A DNA stretch of 64,000 bases from Bacillus sp. THAF10 (lineage in GTDB: Bacteria; Bacillota; Bacilli; Bacillales; Bacillaceae_I): positions 2,956,001-3,020,000 of the forward strand of contig NZ_CP045403.1 in the NCBI RefSeq assembly GCF_009363695.1, written 5' to 3'. This document shows, piece by piece, positions 55,727-64,000 of this stretch (within the stretch, counting starts at the first letter, position 1; every line of letters starts with the position of its first letter). Made by a program: the position numbers and the translations under genes. The notes beneath the pieces were generated by a model. That model worked only from the letters and a program-made list of their open reading frames with translations, ran no database searches and was not told where the DNA came from.

Positions 55727-55762
55727 AAAAAGATAAAGCAGACTGCTAGTACAACAGCCTGC
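55727..55762 (-). terminator. tpx terminator
   Basis: GCAGGCTG/CAGTCTGC stem with one G-T pair, followed by TTTATCTTTTT on the minus strand. Confidence 0.7.
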
Positions 55763-55783
55763 CTTACTTGTTGTATGATGCTA

Positions 55784-56284
55784 TTATTCCGCTGCTTTTA
55801 CCGCTTCGATTGCAGCAGCGTAGTCAGGATGGTCTGTTCCTTCTCCGACATATTCTACATATGTCACTGTATCATTGGAATCCACAACAAATGTAGAACG
55901 AGCAAGTAAGCGAAGCTCTTGCATTAATACGCCATAAGCCTCTCCTAAGGAAGCATCTCTGTGATCAGAAACGATTTCTACATTATCAAGTCCGCTAGCT
56001 GCACACCAACGCTTTTGAGCAAAAGGCAGGTCCATGCTTACCGTAATAACCTTTACGTTATCTAATTTTGATGCTTCTTCATTGAATTTACGTGTTTGTG
56101 CATCACATACTCCCGTATCAACGGAAGGTACGACACTGATTAGCTTTTTGAAACCTTTATACTTATCAAGGGTAACCTCTGAAAGGTCATTTGCTAAAAC
56201 AGAAAAATTAGGTGCTTTGTCTCCTACCTTTACTTCGTTGCCTACTAAAGTCATTGGATTCCCTTTAAATGTAACATTTGCCAT
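55784..56284 (-). CDS. tpx: Thiol peroxidase
   Basis: A 166-residue atypical 2-Cys peroxiredoxin that reduces peroxides with thioredoxin. Peroxidatic Cys in [16 protein letters not shown] (about residue 60), resolving Cys in [15 protein letters not shown] (about residue 94), and a conserved Arg in [13 protein letters not shown] 56284 is 8 bases after AAGGAGGG; the codon at 56302 lies upstream of that site. Confidence 0.96.
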   Translation of the reverse strand: MANVTFKGNPMTLVGNEVKVGDKAPNFSVLANDLSEVTLDKYKGFKKLISVVPSVDTGVCDAQTRKFNEEASKLDNVKVITVSMDLPFAQKRWCAASGLDNVEIVSDHRDASLGEAYGVLMQELRLLARSTFVVDSNDTVTYVEYVGEGTDHPDYAAAIEAVKAAE

Positions 56285-56378
56285 GAAAATTCCCTCCTTC
56301 AAAAAATATGTACACTACACTGATTATGATAGCTATCTTTCTATTGATTTGCAATTAATATGGGGAGATAGAATGCCA

Positions 56379-56409
56379 TAAAAAAAACCAACTGTCTTAC
56401 AGCTGGTCT
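56379..56409 (-). terminator. ytfJ terminator
   Basis: ACCAGCTGT/ACAGTTGGT stem, followed by TTTTTTTATGG on the minus strand. Confidence 0.85.
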
Positions 56410-56420
56410 TATCTTTTCTG

Positions 56421-56912
56421 TTAAAAATCTAGATCATCCTGTTTGTGGTCACTATAATTGCTACCGGAATGACTTCCTTTATGTCGTTTATTATTGTTTA
56501 GGATGTGTTGGATTTTTTCCACTGCCTGTGGTGCTAAATCCAACAGTCTTTCATAAAGATGTGTGCTTTCATCAAGATGTAGCATTTTCACACCATGGGA
56601 ATTCACAATTAAGAATGCAATAGGAGTAATGGAAACTCCTCCCCCACTACCTCCACCAAATGGCAGCTTGTGTCCGCCACCTTGTTGGTTTTGCTGGGAC
56701 TGACCATCCTGTTGTTTTTCTGGTCCAGATCCTGTGCTTCCTTTAAATTCGCTACCTCCAGCGGCAAATCCAAAGCCAACTTTGGATACAGTTAGTATGA
56801 CACTGCCATCAGGTGTTTCGACTGGGTCACCAATAATGGTGTTTACATCAATCATATCCTTCAGATTTTCCATTGCTGTTGTCATTAAACTTTTAATTGG
56901 ATGTTCGCTCAT
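56421..56912 (-). CDS. ytfJ: GerW/YtfJ-family sporulation protein
   Basis: A 163-residue YtfJ protein: N-terminal PIKSLMTTAMENLKDMIDVNTIIGDPVETPDGSVILTVSKVGFGFAAGG, a Gln/Gly-rich linker (residues 58-92), and GGVSITPIAFLIVNSHGVKML. In B. subtilis YtfJ/GerW is made in the forespore and is needed for normal germination. The C-terminus is His/Ser-rich. Forms a unit with ytfI. Confidence 0.92.
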   Translation of the reverse strand: MSEHPIKSLMTTAMENLKDMIDVNTIIGDPVETPDGSVILTVSKVGFGFAAGGSEFKGSTGSGPEKQQDGQSQQNQQGGGHKLPFGGGSGGGVSITPIAFLIVNSHGVKMLHLDESTHLYERLLDLAPQAVEKIQHILNNNKRHKGSHSGSNYSDHKQDDLDF

Positions 56913-56932
56913 CTTGATCCTCCTCTTAACAG

Positions 56933-57637
56933 CTACATAGATTGTTGACCATCATTTTTGGACAAAACAGAAAGTGGGCGGGTTTTAAATTTCGGCCTGC
57001 CACCCTTCCAATATTTAACGATTCTTATACCTGCCAACATAGCATGCCCGATTCGAAAGCGAATCATACACGTAAAAAGTGTTTGCGAAACCTTATGTTG
57101 GAAGTATGGTGTGATAGAAATAATGGGCTGAGCTTGAAAGTTTGTATAATGACTAATAATCCCGATAATTCCGCCCTTAATTGCCCAACCAGCACCTGTT
57201 ACCATTCCTGTATGTGCAGCATCTCCTACTCCGATATTTGTATGCCATTCGACTTCTTTCACTTCTAATCTTGAGAGAAACCGCCTTACTATTTCATGCA
57301 TTCCAACAACATGACGAATTAGCTCGTATGTGTCTTGAAAGCTTTGTAGTATTTCTTTTGGCGAGAAATCCTTCTCCTTCTGCTTTCCTTTTGCAGGGTC
57401 TCCAGTTCCCACCTTTGTTTTCTCTTCTACATGAATGGATGCCGTATCCTTATCTATGGAGATCAATGGAACATCGATGGTGTACCGCAGCAATCCATAC
57501 CAAGCTCGTAGCTTTATGGTTAATTGATCATTATCCTCTGCATGGTGAAAATAAAAATGGACGGTTATTCGGGTCAAAATAACACTAACTATTAGAATGA
57601 AAAGAAGGGCGAATATAACACTGGTCCAAATCATCAT
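56933..57637 (-). CDS. ytfI: DUF2953 membrane-anchored protein YtfI
   Basis: A 234-residue protein with one N-terminal transmembrane helix (SVIFALLFILIVSVILTRITVHFYF) and the DUF2953 domain (EWHTNIGVGDAAHTGMVTGAGWAIKGGIIGIISHY; ITPYFQHKVSQTLFTCMIRFRIGHAMLAGIRI). Start ATG 57637, 6 bases after AAAGGG. It stands 20 bases upstream of ytfJ and is a conserved sporulation-linked partner; function unknown. Confidence 0.88.
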   Translation of the reverse strand: MMIWTSVIFALLFILIVSVILTRITVHFYFHHAEDNDQLTIKLRAWYGLLRYTIDVPLISIDKDTASIHVEEKTKVGTGDPAKGKQKEKDFSPKEILQSFQDTYELIRHVVGMHEIVRRFLSRLEVKEVEWHTNIGVGDAAHTGMVTGAGWAIKGGIIGIISHYTNFQAQPIISITPYFQHKVSQTLFTCMIRFRIGHAMLAGIRIVKYWKGGRPKFKTRPLSVLSKNDGQQSM

Positions 57638-57673
57638 TTCACACCCTTTCCTACATCCTCTCATTATTTCCTT

Positions 57674-57726
57674 GCAAAAAAAAAATAAACCTGTCTGCCA
57701 GATAGTCTGACGACAGGTTTATTTTT
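57674..57726 (-). terminator. yteJ terminator
   Basis: AAACCTGTCGTCAGAC/GGCAGACAGGTTT-type stem, followed by a long T run on the minus strand. Confidence 0.85.
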
Positions 57727-58271
57727 TATTTTTCGTGTACAACGGTTGTGTCTGCAAATAGATCATGTACACCTTGCTTTTTCCCTGTAAAAGCAACTAC
57801 TAGAAACACGATGAAGGTGAGTGGCTGGAACACAAAAGCAATATATTTTCCTATCCCTTCTCGGAACAAAATGGTTTTCCAGGACAGTTCAGCATGTCTC
57901 AAATCTACTACTTTTAAACCAAAAACCATTTTCCCTAATGTTTGTTGGAAGTATTTTGTCATTAAAATAAAGTATCCGTATAGAACGACGGCCGTTGCAA
58001 TGGAGGCTGGTGAGAACATGAAGCTCTCGCTAGTAGATATTCCCGTCAGGCGGAACACAGGGAAAATTATTATTGCTCCAATGCTCCAGATGACAATCAT
58101 ATCAAGCAAAAATGCCCACAATCTCATCCAAAAACCAGCGTATCGGTAAGAAGGCCCTTGATGCTGCTCTTCTGTCTTTACAGTTACTCTATTGTCGTTG
58201 AATGCCTTTTCGTGATTGTATTCTTCTTTTATGATTTGCTCATCATTTTCTTTGAAATTTTCATCTCTCAT
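57726..58271 (-). CDS. yteJ: RDD family membrane protein YteJ
   Basis: A 181-residue protein: hydrophilic N-terminus (residues 1-40), then an RDD domain with three membrane helices (YAGFWMRLWAFLLDMIVIWSIGAIIIF; ATAVVLYGYFILMTKYFQQTLGKMVFGLKVVD; LTFIVFLVVAFTGKKQGVHDLFADTTVV). In B. subtilis YteJ works with SppA, which lies just upstream here (12 bases), so both are co-transcribed. Confidence 0.92.
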   Translation of the reverse strand: MRDENFKENDEQIIKEEYNHEKAFNDNRVTVKTEEQHQGPSYRYAGFWMRLWAFLLDMIVIWSIGAIIIFPVFRLTGISTSESFMFSPASIATAVVLYGYFILMTKYFQQTLGKMVFGLKVVDLRHAELSWKTILFREGIGKYIAFVFQPLTFIVFLVVAFTGKKQGVHDLFADTTVVHEK

Positions 58272-58283
58272 TATGCTCTCCTC

Positions 58284-59297
58284 CTACTCCGCATATAAAT
58301 ACATCAGTCTTGGAGAATTCGGCTGGTTAATCAGCCTTGCAAGCATCTGCATTTCTGATTCTGGTTGTAATAGGGATTTAGCATTCATTGTGAACAAGGA
58401 ACCCCAGCCCAGATTTTCCGTGTATCGTACAACCTTCACATTACCAAGGTCATGGTCTTTCTTCATACTAGCAATTACATCTTCAAAATAACCAAGTTCG
58501 TCTACTAGGTTTATTTCTTTGGCTTGTAGTCCGTCATAGATTCTTCCGTCTGCAATGCTTCTTACCTCAGTTTCACTCATATCTCTGCCTTCAGAGATGA
58601 TAGTCACAAACTGATTGTACATGTTGTCGACCATTGTTTGGAGAATTTCGCGTTCCTCTTTGGACATCTCCTTTGTTGGGGACATGATGTCCTTATAAGG
58701 ACCACTTTTGATTGTCTCAAATTTCACGCCATATTTTTCTGCAAGCTCTGCATAATTAATTCCCTGCATGATAACCCCAATGGAACCAGTGATGGTCTCA
58801 GGGCTGGCAAAAATTTTATCAGCGGGAGCTGCAATATAGTAGCCACCAGAAGCTGCCATCGTACCCATAGAGATGTAAACAGGCTTTTTCGTTTCCTCTT
58901 GAATTTCTACGATTTTTTTATGTATCTCCGCACTTTCAGATACTCCACCACCTGGTGTGTTTACACGAACGATAATACCTGCTACAGAAGAATCTTCTTT
59001 TGCCTGATCCATCATTTTTAGAAATTGACGGTGATTATAACCAGGAGCAAATAAGGAGGTGACATCACTTCCAGTATCTTGAATCACTCCATTCACTTCC
59101 ATCACTAAGATCTTTCGATTAGATATTCCATCTTCTATAACTTCTTCTACAAATGCTTCCTCTGTTCCTAACATGCTAGCGAATGAGGATGCTTCATTAC
59201 CCTTATCTTCAAATGGGCTGGTTACCACATTTGTAATTATCGATACAAAAAACAACAGTGCTGCAATTCCTAATGCTGCCCAACGTTTTCCACTCAT
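58284..59297 (-). CDS. sppA: Signal peptide peptidase SppA
   Basis: A 337-residue membrane serine protease of family S49 that degrades leftover signal peptides and helps against lantibiotics in bacilli. N-terminal transmembrane helix (residues 5-25), IIVRVNTPGGGVSESAEI, nucleophile Ser in ETITGSIGVIMQGINY and general-base Lys in FETIKSGPYKDIMSP. ATG after GGAGGGAA. Confidence 0.95.
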   Translation of the reverse strand: MSGKRWAALGIAALLFFVSIITNVVTSPFEDKGNEASSFASMLGTEEAFVEEVIEDGISNRKILVMEVNGVIQDTGSDVTSLFAPGYNHRQFLKMMDQAKEDSSVAGIIVRVNTPGGGVSESAEIHKKIVEIQEETKKPVYISMGTMAASGGYYIAAPADKIFASPETITGSIGVIMQGINYAELAEKYGVKFETIKSGPYKDIMSPTKEMSKEEREILQTMVDNMYNQFVTIISEGRDMSETEVRSIADGRIYDGLQAKEINLVDELGYFEDVIASMKKDHDLGNVKVVRYTENLGWGSLFTMNAKSLLQPESEMQMLARLINQPNSPRLMYLYAE

Positions 59298-59462
59298 TGT
59301 ATTCCCTCCTAAGTAATCTTCCTTTTCTAATACGTATAATCGTTTTAAAAAGTTTCATCAAAATGGTAAACTTATCACAATATAGAATTGTACTAAAAAA
59401 ATAACCAAAATGATAATGCAAACTGGATATTTTTTCATTTTTTATGATGGGAGAGAAAAAAC

Positions 59463-60263
59463 ATGAATGATCGTCGTAAAGTTTTTTTCTTTTATAAGCG
59501 TGAGGAAGAGATTGAACAAAAAGTGAAAAATCTAATTGAGTTAGCAGAGCAAAATAACTTTGAAGTATTATCTGACTACAAAGAAGCAAACATAATTGTA
59601 GCAGTTGGTGGGGATGGGACGTTCCTACAGGCTGTTCAGAAAACAGGCTTCAAAGAAGATTGCTTGTACGCTGGCATCAATACTGGGCATACGTCTAGCT
59701 TTTATTGTGATTTCCATGTGGATGATACAGCAAAAATGGTCGAAGCAATGAGATTTGAACAAATTGAAGTAAGAAAATATCCAACGATCGAAGTAACAAT
59801 TGATGGCACTTCCACCTTTCAATGCTTAAATGAATGCTCTATCCGTTCGGCTATCATTAAGACCTTTGCCCTTGATGTTTTTATAGATGAGTTGCATTTT
59901 GAGACTTTCCGAGGCGATGGCATGATTGTCTCCACTCCAACGGGAAGCACTGCCTATAATAAATCTGTTCAAGGAGCAGTGGTAGACCCGATGCTTCCAT
60001 GCCTTCAAGTGAGCGAGCTAGCATCCATTAACAATAATAGCTATCGTACCCTAGGCTCGCCCTTTATTTTAGCTGGTGCAAGAAAGCTAACACTTAAAAT
60101 AATACAGGATGGAAATGATTATCCTACCATTGGAATTGATAACGAGGCATTAAGTATCCGTCATGTAGAACGTCTGGACATTCAATTAACGGACAAGAAA
60201 ATCAAAACCGTTAAATTAAAAGACAATAGTTTTTGGGAAAAAGTCAAAAGGACGTTCCTATGA
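59463..60263 (+). CDS. nadK: NAD kinase
   Basis: A 266-residue ATP-NAD kinase making NADP. Motifs: IIVAVGGDGTFLQAV (catalytic Asp), NTGHTSSFYCDF, LNECSIR (NE/D), FRGDGMIVSTPTGSTAYNKSVQG. It corresponds to the second NAD kinase of B. subtilis (PpnKB/NadF) by position, divergent from sppA. ATG preceded by a GGGAG-like site. Confidence 0.94.
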   Translation: MNDRRKVFFFYKREEEIEQKVKNLIELAEQNNFEVLSDYKEANIIVAVGGDGTFLQAVQKTGFKEDCLYAGINTGHTSSFYCDFHVDDTAKMVEAMRFEQIEVRKYPTIEVTIDGTSTFQCLNECSIRSAIIKTFALDVFIDELHFETFRGDGMIVSTPTGSTAYNKSVQGAVVDPMLPCLQVSELASINNNSYRTLGSPFILAGARKLTLKIIQDGNDYPTIGIDNEALSIRHVERLDIQLTDKKIKTVKLKDNSFWEKVKRTFL

Positions 60264-60264
60264 A

Positions 60265-60306
60265 CCAAAAGGCAACCATCGCTGCTATGCGTGGTTGCCT
60301 TTTTAT
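60265..60306. terminator. Bidirectional terminator between nadK and ytcJ
   Basis: AAAAGGCAACCA/TGGTTGCCTTTT stem with T runs both ways between convergent genes. Confidence 0.88.
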
Positions 60307-61913
60307 TAGTAACTAGTGACTTGAGTGTTCTCGTACATGATCGTACCATCAATAACGGTCATCATGACATTCGTATTTAAAATTTCTTCTGGAGGAATTT
60401 CAAAAAGGTCTTTATCTAATACAGTAAAGTCTGCATAAAAACCTTTCTCAATTTTCCCTTGCTTGTCTTCCTCGGAAATGGCTAATGCACTCCCTTTTGT
60501 AAACAACCCGACCGCTTCATAAACAGAGAGACGTTGCTCTGGTTGATACACTGTTTGCAGTCTATCGCCTGGGGTTTGCCTAGTTACTGCAGCATGGATT
60601 CCTAACAGTGGATCCACTGGCTCGATTGGTGCATCTGAGCCTCCTGCACAAATTAACCCCTCATCTAATAACGTTTTCCAAGCGTAGGAATAAGCAAGGC
60701 GCTCTTCTCCTAACCTTTCCACAATCCAAGGAAAGTCAGTAGCCACAAACCTAGGCTGTATATCAAGAATCAAAGGCAGCTTTTTCGCCCGATCAATTAA
60801 TGGCCGTGTAAGAATTTGAGCATGAATGAGCCTGTCTCTCTCTCCTTTTTGGGGTGGATACTGTTCAATTGCGTCGAGCATGTATTCAAAAGCCAGGTCA
60901 CCAATCGTGTGAACAGCAACAGTCATTCCGTAATTTCTAGCCTTTTTGACAAGTGTGATCAGACCTTCTTTCGAGTGAATGGCTACACCTGACGTTTCTG
61001 GTGCATCGTTATAAGGACGACTTAATAGCGCAGTGCGTCCTCCTAGAGCACCATCAGCAAAAATTTTCATTGCTCCGAGCGTGATGAAGTCCGTGCTTTT
61101 TTTAAAATGATGCCCTTCTTCATGCATGTCATCAACCACTTCATGGTGAACGAGTAAATGTGCGCGATATTTACATCCATCTCGTTCGATAAGGTTTTCA
61201 AACGCCCCATAAGTTTTGCGAAAGCTACCATAGTAGCTGAGATCTTCACTATGGCTTCCAACTAATCCAAGTCTCATGCAGTCCTTTATGGAGGTTTTTA
61301 ATGCATGATAAAGGTAGTTTTCTGTTGCCTTTGGTATGACTTTTTTTACAAGCTCCTGCGCCTGATCTAGTAAATATCCTGTAGGCTCTCCTGAAACATC
61401 CTTCACAATTACTCCACCTGGTGGATTTTCGGTTTCTTTAGTGATACCAGCTAATTCCAAGGCTTTTGAATTAACTAGAACTGCATGTCTACACACCCTT
61501 GAGAGAATCATAGGGTGGTTCATGGTGAGTTCATCTAGCTCTTCTCGGTGAAAAATTTTGCGATCGGCAAAATTGTTCTCGTTCCACCCTTCTCCAAAAA
61601 TCCATTCTCCTTCAGGTGTTTCTTTTACTTTCGTTTTCAATGCTTTTTTCACGCTTTGTGATGATGTGTAAGTGGATAAATCAAGACGAAGCAGTTTCTC
61701 TCCGTGACCTATTAGGTGCATATGGCTATCCGTAAAGCCAGGATACATGATATTTCCGCGTAAATCATGTTTCTTTGCATTTGGATAGGCAGCCATTAGG
61801 TTATCAACTGTGCCTGTTTCTATAATGATTCCTTCCTCCGTGTAAACTGCATCAATCCTGTGTCCATCCCGCTGCATCGTGTAGATGGTTCCACCAAACC
61901 AAATTTCTCCCAT
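60306..61913 (-). CDS. ytcJ: Amidohydrolase YtcJ
   Basis: A 535-residue metal-dependent hydrolase of the amidohydrolase superfamily (YtcJ type). Metal ligands in MYPGFTDSHMHLIGHG (HxH), later His in VAVHTIGD and LIHAQILTRP, and Asp in CAGGSDAPIEPVDPLLGI. Broad-specificity relatives act on amides or imides; substrate unknown. A terminator separates it from mbcS. Confidence 0.9.
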   Translation of the reverse strand: MGEIWFGGTIYTMQRDGHRIDAVYTEEGIIIETGTVDNLMAAYPNAKKHDLRGNIMYPGFTDSHMHLIGHGEKLLRLDLSTYTSSQSVKKALKTKVKETPEGEWIFGEGWNENNFADRKIFHREELDELTMNHPMILSRVCRHAVLVNSKALELAGITKETENPPGGVIVKDVSGEPTGYLLDQAQELVKKVIPKATENYLYHALKTSIKDCMRLGLVGSHSEDLSYYGSFRKTYGAFENLIERDGCKYRAHLLVHHEVVDDMHEEGHHFKKSTDFITLGAMKIFADGALGGRTALLSRPYNDAPETSGVAIHSKEGLITLVKKARNYGMTVAVHTIGDLAFEYMLDAIEQYPPQKGERDRLIHAQILTRPLIDRAKKLPLILDIQPRFVATDFPWIVERLGEERLAYSYAWKTLLDEGLICAGGSDAPIEPVDPLLGIHAAVTRQTPGDRLQTVYQPEQRLSVYEAVGLFTKGSALAISEEDKQGKIEKGFYADFTVLDKDLFEIPPEEILNTNVMMTVIDGTIMYENTQVTSY

Positions 61914-61930
61914 AATCGTATACTCCTTTT

Positions 61931-61982
61931 CAAAAAAGGCAGGCTACTGACCGCTTACAGCCATTCACCTGCCTTTTTTATT
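61931..61982 (-). terminator. Terminator downstream of mbcS
   Basis: AAAAAAGGCAGG/CCTGCCTTTTTT stem with a long loop that has a smaller hairpin (GACCG/CGGTC-like); T runs on both strands. Confidence 0.8.
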
Positions 61983-61986
61983 CCTA

Positions 61987-63567
61987 TTATTTTGCAGCAA
62001 GCTCCTTTTGTCGAAGCTCTATTCTGCGGATTTTTCCTGACGTAGTTTTCGGTAAGTCCGTCACATACTCTATTTTTCGAGGATATTTGTAAGGCGCTGT
62101 CAGCTCCTTCACATGCTCCTGCAAAAGTTTAGTGAGTTTCTCTTCATCCTGTTCCACACCTTCTTGCAGGACAACATATGCTTTAACCACGTTTCCTCTA
62201 ACCTCATCTGGGCTTGCAACCACGGCGCATTCACGGACAAGCGGATGTTTGACCAGAGCGTCCTCCACTTCAAAAGGTCCGATTGTGTAGCCGGAGCTGA
62301 TGATTATATCATCACTTCGTCCTTCAAACCAAAAATATCCTTCTTCGTCTTTTTTGGCTTTATCTCCGGTAATATAATAGTCACCCCTGAATTGGCTTGA
62401 GGTACGTTCAGAATCTTTATAATAATGCTTAAATAATGCAGGTGTTTCTCTATGAACAGCAATATCTCCTACTTCTCCCACTTCACATTCTTCGGCGTTT
62501 TCGTTTATAATTGCCACTCTGTTTCCAGGGGTTGGTTTTCCCATGGATCCTGGTTTAATCTCCATTCCTTTTAATACACCAAGTAAGAGAGTATTCTCTG
62601 TTTGCCCATAACCATCCCGTACGTCTATTCGATAATGCTTTCTGAAGGTTTCAATTACTTCACGATTTAATGGCTCGCCGGCAGAAACGGCGCTGTGTAA
62701 ATGCGGAAGACTGTAAGCATTCAAATTGTCCACTTTTGCCATCAGCCTATATTCTGTTGGCGTGCAACAAAGCACATTTATTTCATATGATTCCAAAAGC
62801 TTTAAATACGTGTTGGGATCAAATTTCCCGTGATAGACAAAGCCTGTTGCTCCTGAACCAAGTGTTGATAGGAATGGACTCCAAATCCATTTTTGCCATC
62901 CTGGACTTGCAGTTGCCCATACTACATCCTTGTCTTCGATTCCTAACCAGTTTTTAGCTGTTGTGCGCAGATGTGCATATGCCCAGCCATGTGTATGAAC
63001 AACACCCTTTGGATTTCCCGTTGTTCCAGACGTATAGGACAAGAAAGCCATATCCTCATTCGTAGTTTGAGCAAATGCAAGCTCATCCTTTTGTTTTTCC
63101 ATCGCATCCTCAAGGTTTGTCCAGCCTTTTTCTGGCATCCCACCAACGCTAAAACGTACAAGTTTTCTAACTTCTTCGAGCTGGTTTGCTTGTTCAACAA
63201 ATGGATAATAAGTAATAATTCCTTTTACGTCTCCATGCTCAATTCTATACGATAGATCTTTTTCCCTTAACATTTCAGAACATGGAATAACCGCAAGACC
63301 TGCTTTTAAGGCACCTAGGTAAACTTGATAAGATTCAATCAGCCTTGGCATCATGACAAGAACTACATCTCCCTTTTGCAGCCCTTCAGAAAGTAAAGCG
63401 TTTCCAATTTTATTTGCATCTTTTATTAGTTGTTGATATGTTACTTGTTTTTTCTCCCCTTGTTCGCTTTCCCATATTAAGGCAAGCCTTTCACTATCTT
63501 TTGCGTACTTTTCTACTTCTTCAACTAGATTGTATCTTTGCGGTGCCAATAACTCTTCTCTTTTCAT
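61987..63567 (-). CDS. mbcS: Acyl-CoA synthetase MbcS
   Basis: A 526-residue AMP-forming acyl-CoA synthetase. AMP-binding P-loop FLSYTSGTTGNPKGVVHTH, WATASPGWQKW, DGYGQTENTLL, YYITGDKAKKDEEGYFWFEGRSDD and the C-terminal catalytic Lys in TTSGKIRRIELR. By position next to sspA and by similarity to YtcI it is the methylbutyryl-CoA synthetase that feeds branched-chain fatty acid synthesis. Start ATG 63567. Confidence 0.92.
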   Translation of the reverse strand: MKREELLAPQRYNLVEEVEKYAKDSERLALIWESEQGEKKQVTYQQLIKDANKIGNALLSEGLQKGDVVLVMMPRLIESYQVYLGALKAGLAVIPCSEMLREKDLSYRIEHGDVKGIITYYPFVEQANQLEEVRKLVRFSVGGMPEKGWTNLEDAMEKQKDELAFAQTTNEDMAFLSYTSGTTGNPKGVVHTHGWAYAHLRTTAKNWLGIEDKDVVWATASPGWQKWIWSPFLSTLGSGATGFVYHGKFDPNTYLKLLESYEINVLCCTPTEYRLMAKVDNLNAYSLPHLHSAVSAGEPLNREVIETFRKHYRIDVRDGYGQTENTLLLGVLKGMEIKPGSMGKPTPGNRVAIINENAEECEVGEVGDIAVHRETPALFKHYYKDSERTSSQFRGDYYITGDKAKKDEEGYFWFEGRSDDIIISSGYTIGPFEVEDALVKHPLVRECAVVASPDEVRGNVVKAYVVLQEGVEQDEEKLTKLLQEHVKELTAPYKYPRKIEYVTDLPKTTSGKIRRIELRQKELAAK

Positions 63568-63655
63568 CTGAAGTCATCCCCTTTGAATAAGTACTACTCC
63601 TATCATACATAATTTTTGTAATAATTTGAATTATTTTGACGGGATTTTCAGAAAA

Positions 63656-63682
63656 TAAAGAAAGACGGGGTTTCCCCCGCCT
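63656..63682 (-). terminator. sspA terminator
   Basis: GCGGGG/CCCCGT stem with a GAAA loop, followed by CTTTCTTT on the minus strand. Confidence 0.8.
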
Positions 63683-63701
63683 CGTAGCCAATTATATATA
63701 A

Positions 63702-63896
63702 TTATTTGCCACCAAAGCTTTGCTCAGCCATTTGAACTAAACGCTTAGTGATTTCTCCACCAACGGAACCGTTAGCGCGAGCTGTTGCATCAGGACCAAG
63801 TTGAACTCCGAATTCAGAAGCGATTTCGTATTTCATTTGGTCAAGAGCTTGTTGTACACCTGGTACAACTAGTTGGTTTGATGAGTTGTATGCCAT
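63702..63896 (-). CDS. sspA: Small acid-soluble spore protein, alpha/beta type
   Basis: A 64-residue DNA-binding spore protein. It has the GPR protease cleavage region [13 protein letters not shown] (cleavage between Glu and Ile) and the conserved [16 protein letters not shown]. It coats spore DNA in the forespore and is degraded at germination. ATG after AAGGAGGTGA. A sigma-G type promoter lies upstream. Confidence 0.96.
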   Translation of the reverse strand: MAYNSSNQLVVPGVQQALDQMKYEIASEFGVQLGPDATARANGSVGGEITKRLVQMAEQSFGGK

Positions 63897-63919
63897 GTGT
63901 TTTCACCTCCTTGTGACTT

Positions 63920-63950
63920 TAGAATGTGTCAAAACACATGGCATCATTCA
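63920..63950 (-). promoter_or_regulatory. Sigma-G promoter of sspA
   Basis: TGAATG (63945-63950), an 18-base spacer and CATTCTA (63920-63926) on the minus strand, against the sigma-G consensus TGAATA and CATACTA. One mismatch in each element. Confidence 0.65.
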
Positions 63951-64000
63951 TTAAATGAAAATGGTAATTCTTCACAATAATTGGAGGTTAAAAGAGATCC

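Overview
This window is a chromosomal segment of a low-GC Firmicute of the family Bacillaceae. The gene order follows the Bacillus subtilis chromosome between the infC-rpmI operon and sspA (thrS, ytxC, dnaB, nrdR, speD, gapB, coaE, ytaF, mutM, polA, phoRP, mdh-icd-citZ, ytwI, ytvI, fxsA, pyk, pfkA, accAD, ytsJ, dnaE, ytrHI, nrnA, ytpI, ytoI, ytkL, ackA, ytxK, tpx, ytfJI, yteJ, sppA, nadK, ytcJ, mbcS, sspA). Spore genes (ytxC, ytaF, ytrH, ytrI, ytfJ, sspA) show that it is an endospore former. Nearly all genes lie on the minus strand. I cannot name the species.

Layout: 1-3.6 kb holds translation genes (rpmI, infC with an L20-type leader, thrS with a T-box leader). 3.7-8.9 kb holds ytxC, a lipid kinase, dnaB, nrdR and speD. 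9.1-20.2 kb holds gapB with CcpN-type operators, coaE, ytaF, the DNA repair/replication pair mutM-polA, an hflKC pair and the phosphate sensor phoPR. 20.5-33.3 kb is central carbon metabolism: the citZ-icd-mdh TCA operon, pyk, pfkA and acetyl-CoA carboxylase accDA. 33.5-38.8 kb holds a FadR-like regulator, malic enzyme and dnaE. 38.9-44.3 kb holds spore membrane genes, nrnA, ytpI, a NERD-domain gene with a striking direct-repeat array upstream, and ytoI. An IS1182-type insertion sequence sits at 44.3-45.9 kb. 45.9-56.3 kb holds ytkL, a peptidase, ald, an SDR, a permease, ackA, ytxK and tpx. The rest holds ytfJI, yteJ, sppA, nadK, ytcJ, mbcS and sspA.

How it fits together: glycolysis (pfkA, pyk), gluconeogenesis (gapB), overflow (ackA), the TCA branch (citZ, icd, mdh), anaplerosis/NADPH (malic enzyme) and fatty acid initiation (accDA) sit within about 45 kb. 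Several carry recognisable carbon-control sites: a CcpN pair at gapB and cre-like sites at ackA, ald and citZ.

Most notable: (1) an 18-codon Trp/Pro-rich upstream reading frame in the speD leader; (2) five direct repeats of TATCAGCCA at 20-21 bp spacing upstream of the NERD gene; (3) the helicase-loader gene dnaI is missing from its usual place after dnaB, where a short repeat element sits; (4) the IS element is bounded by a duplicated copy of a whole 20-bp transcription terminator, and its transposase needs a -1 frameshift at A AAA AAG; (5) two families of intergenic palindromic repeats (six and two copies), all in one orientation.
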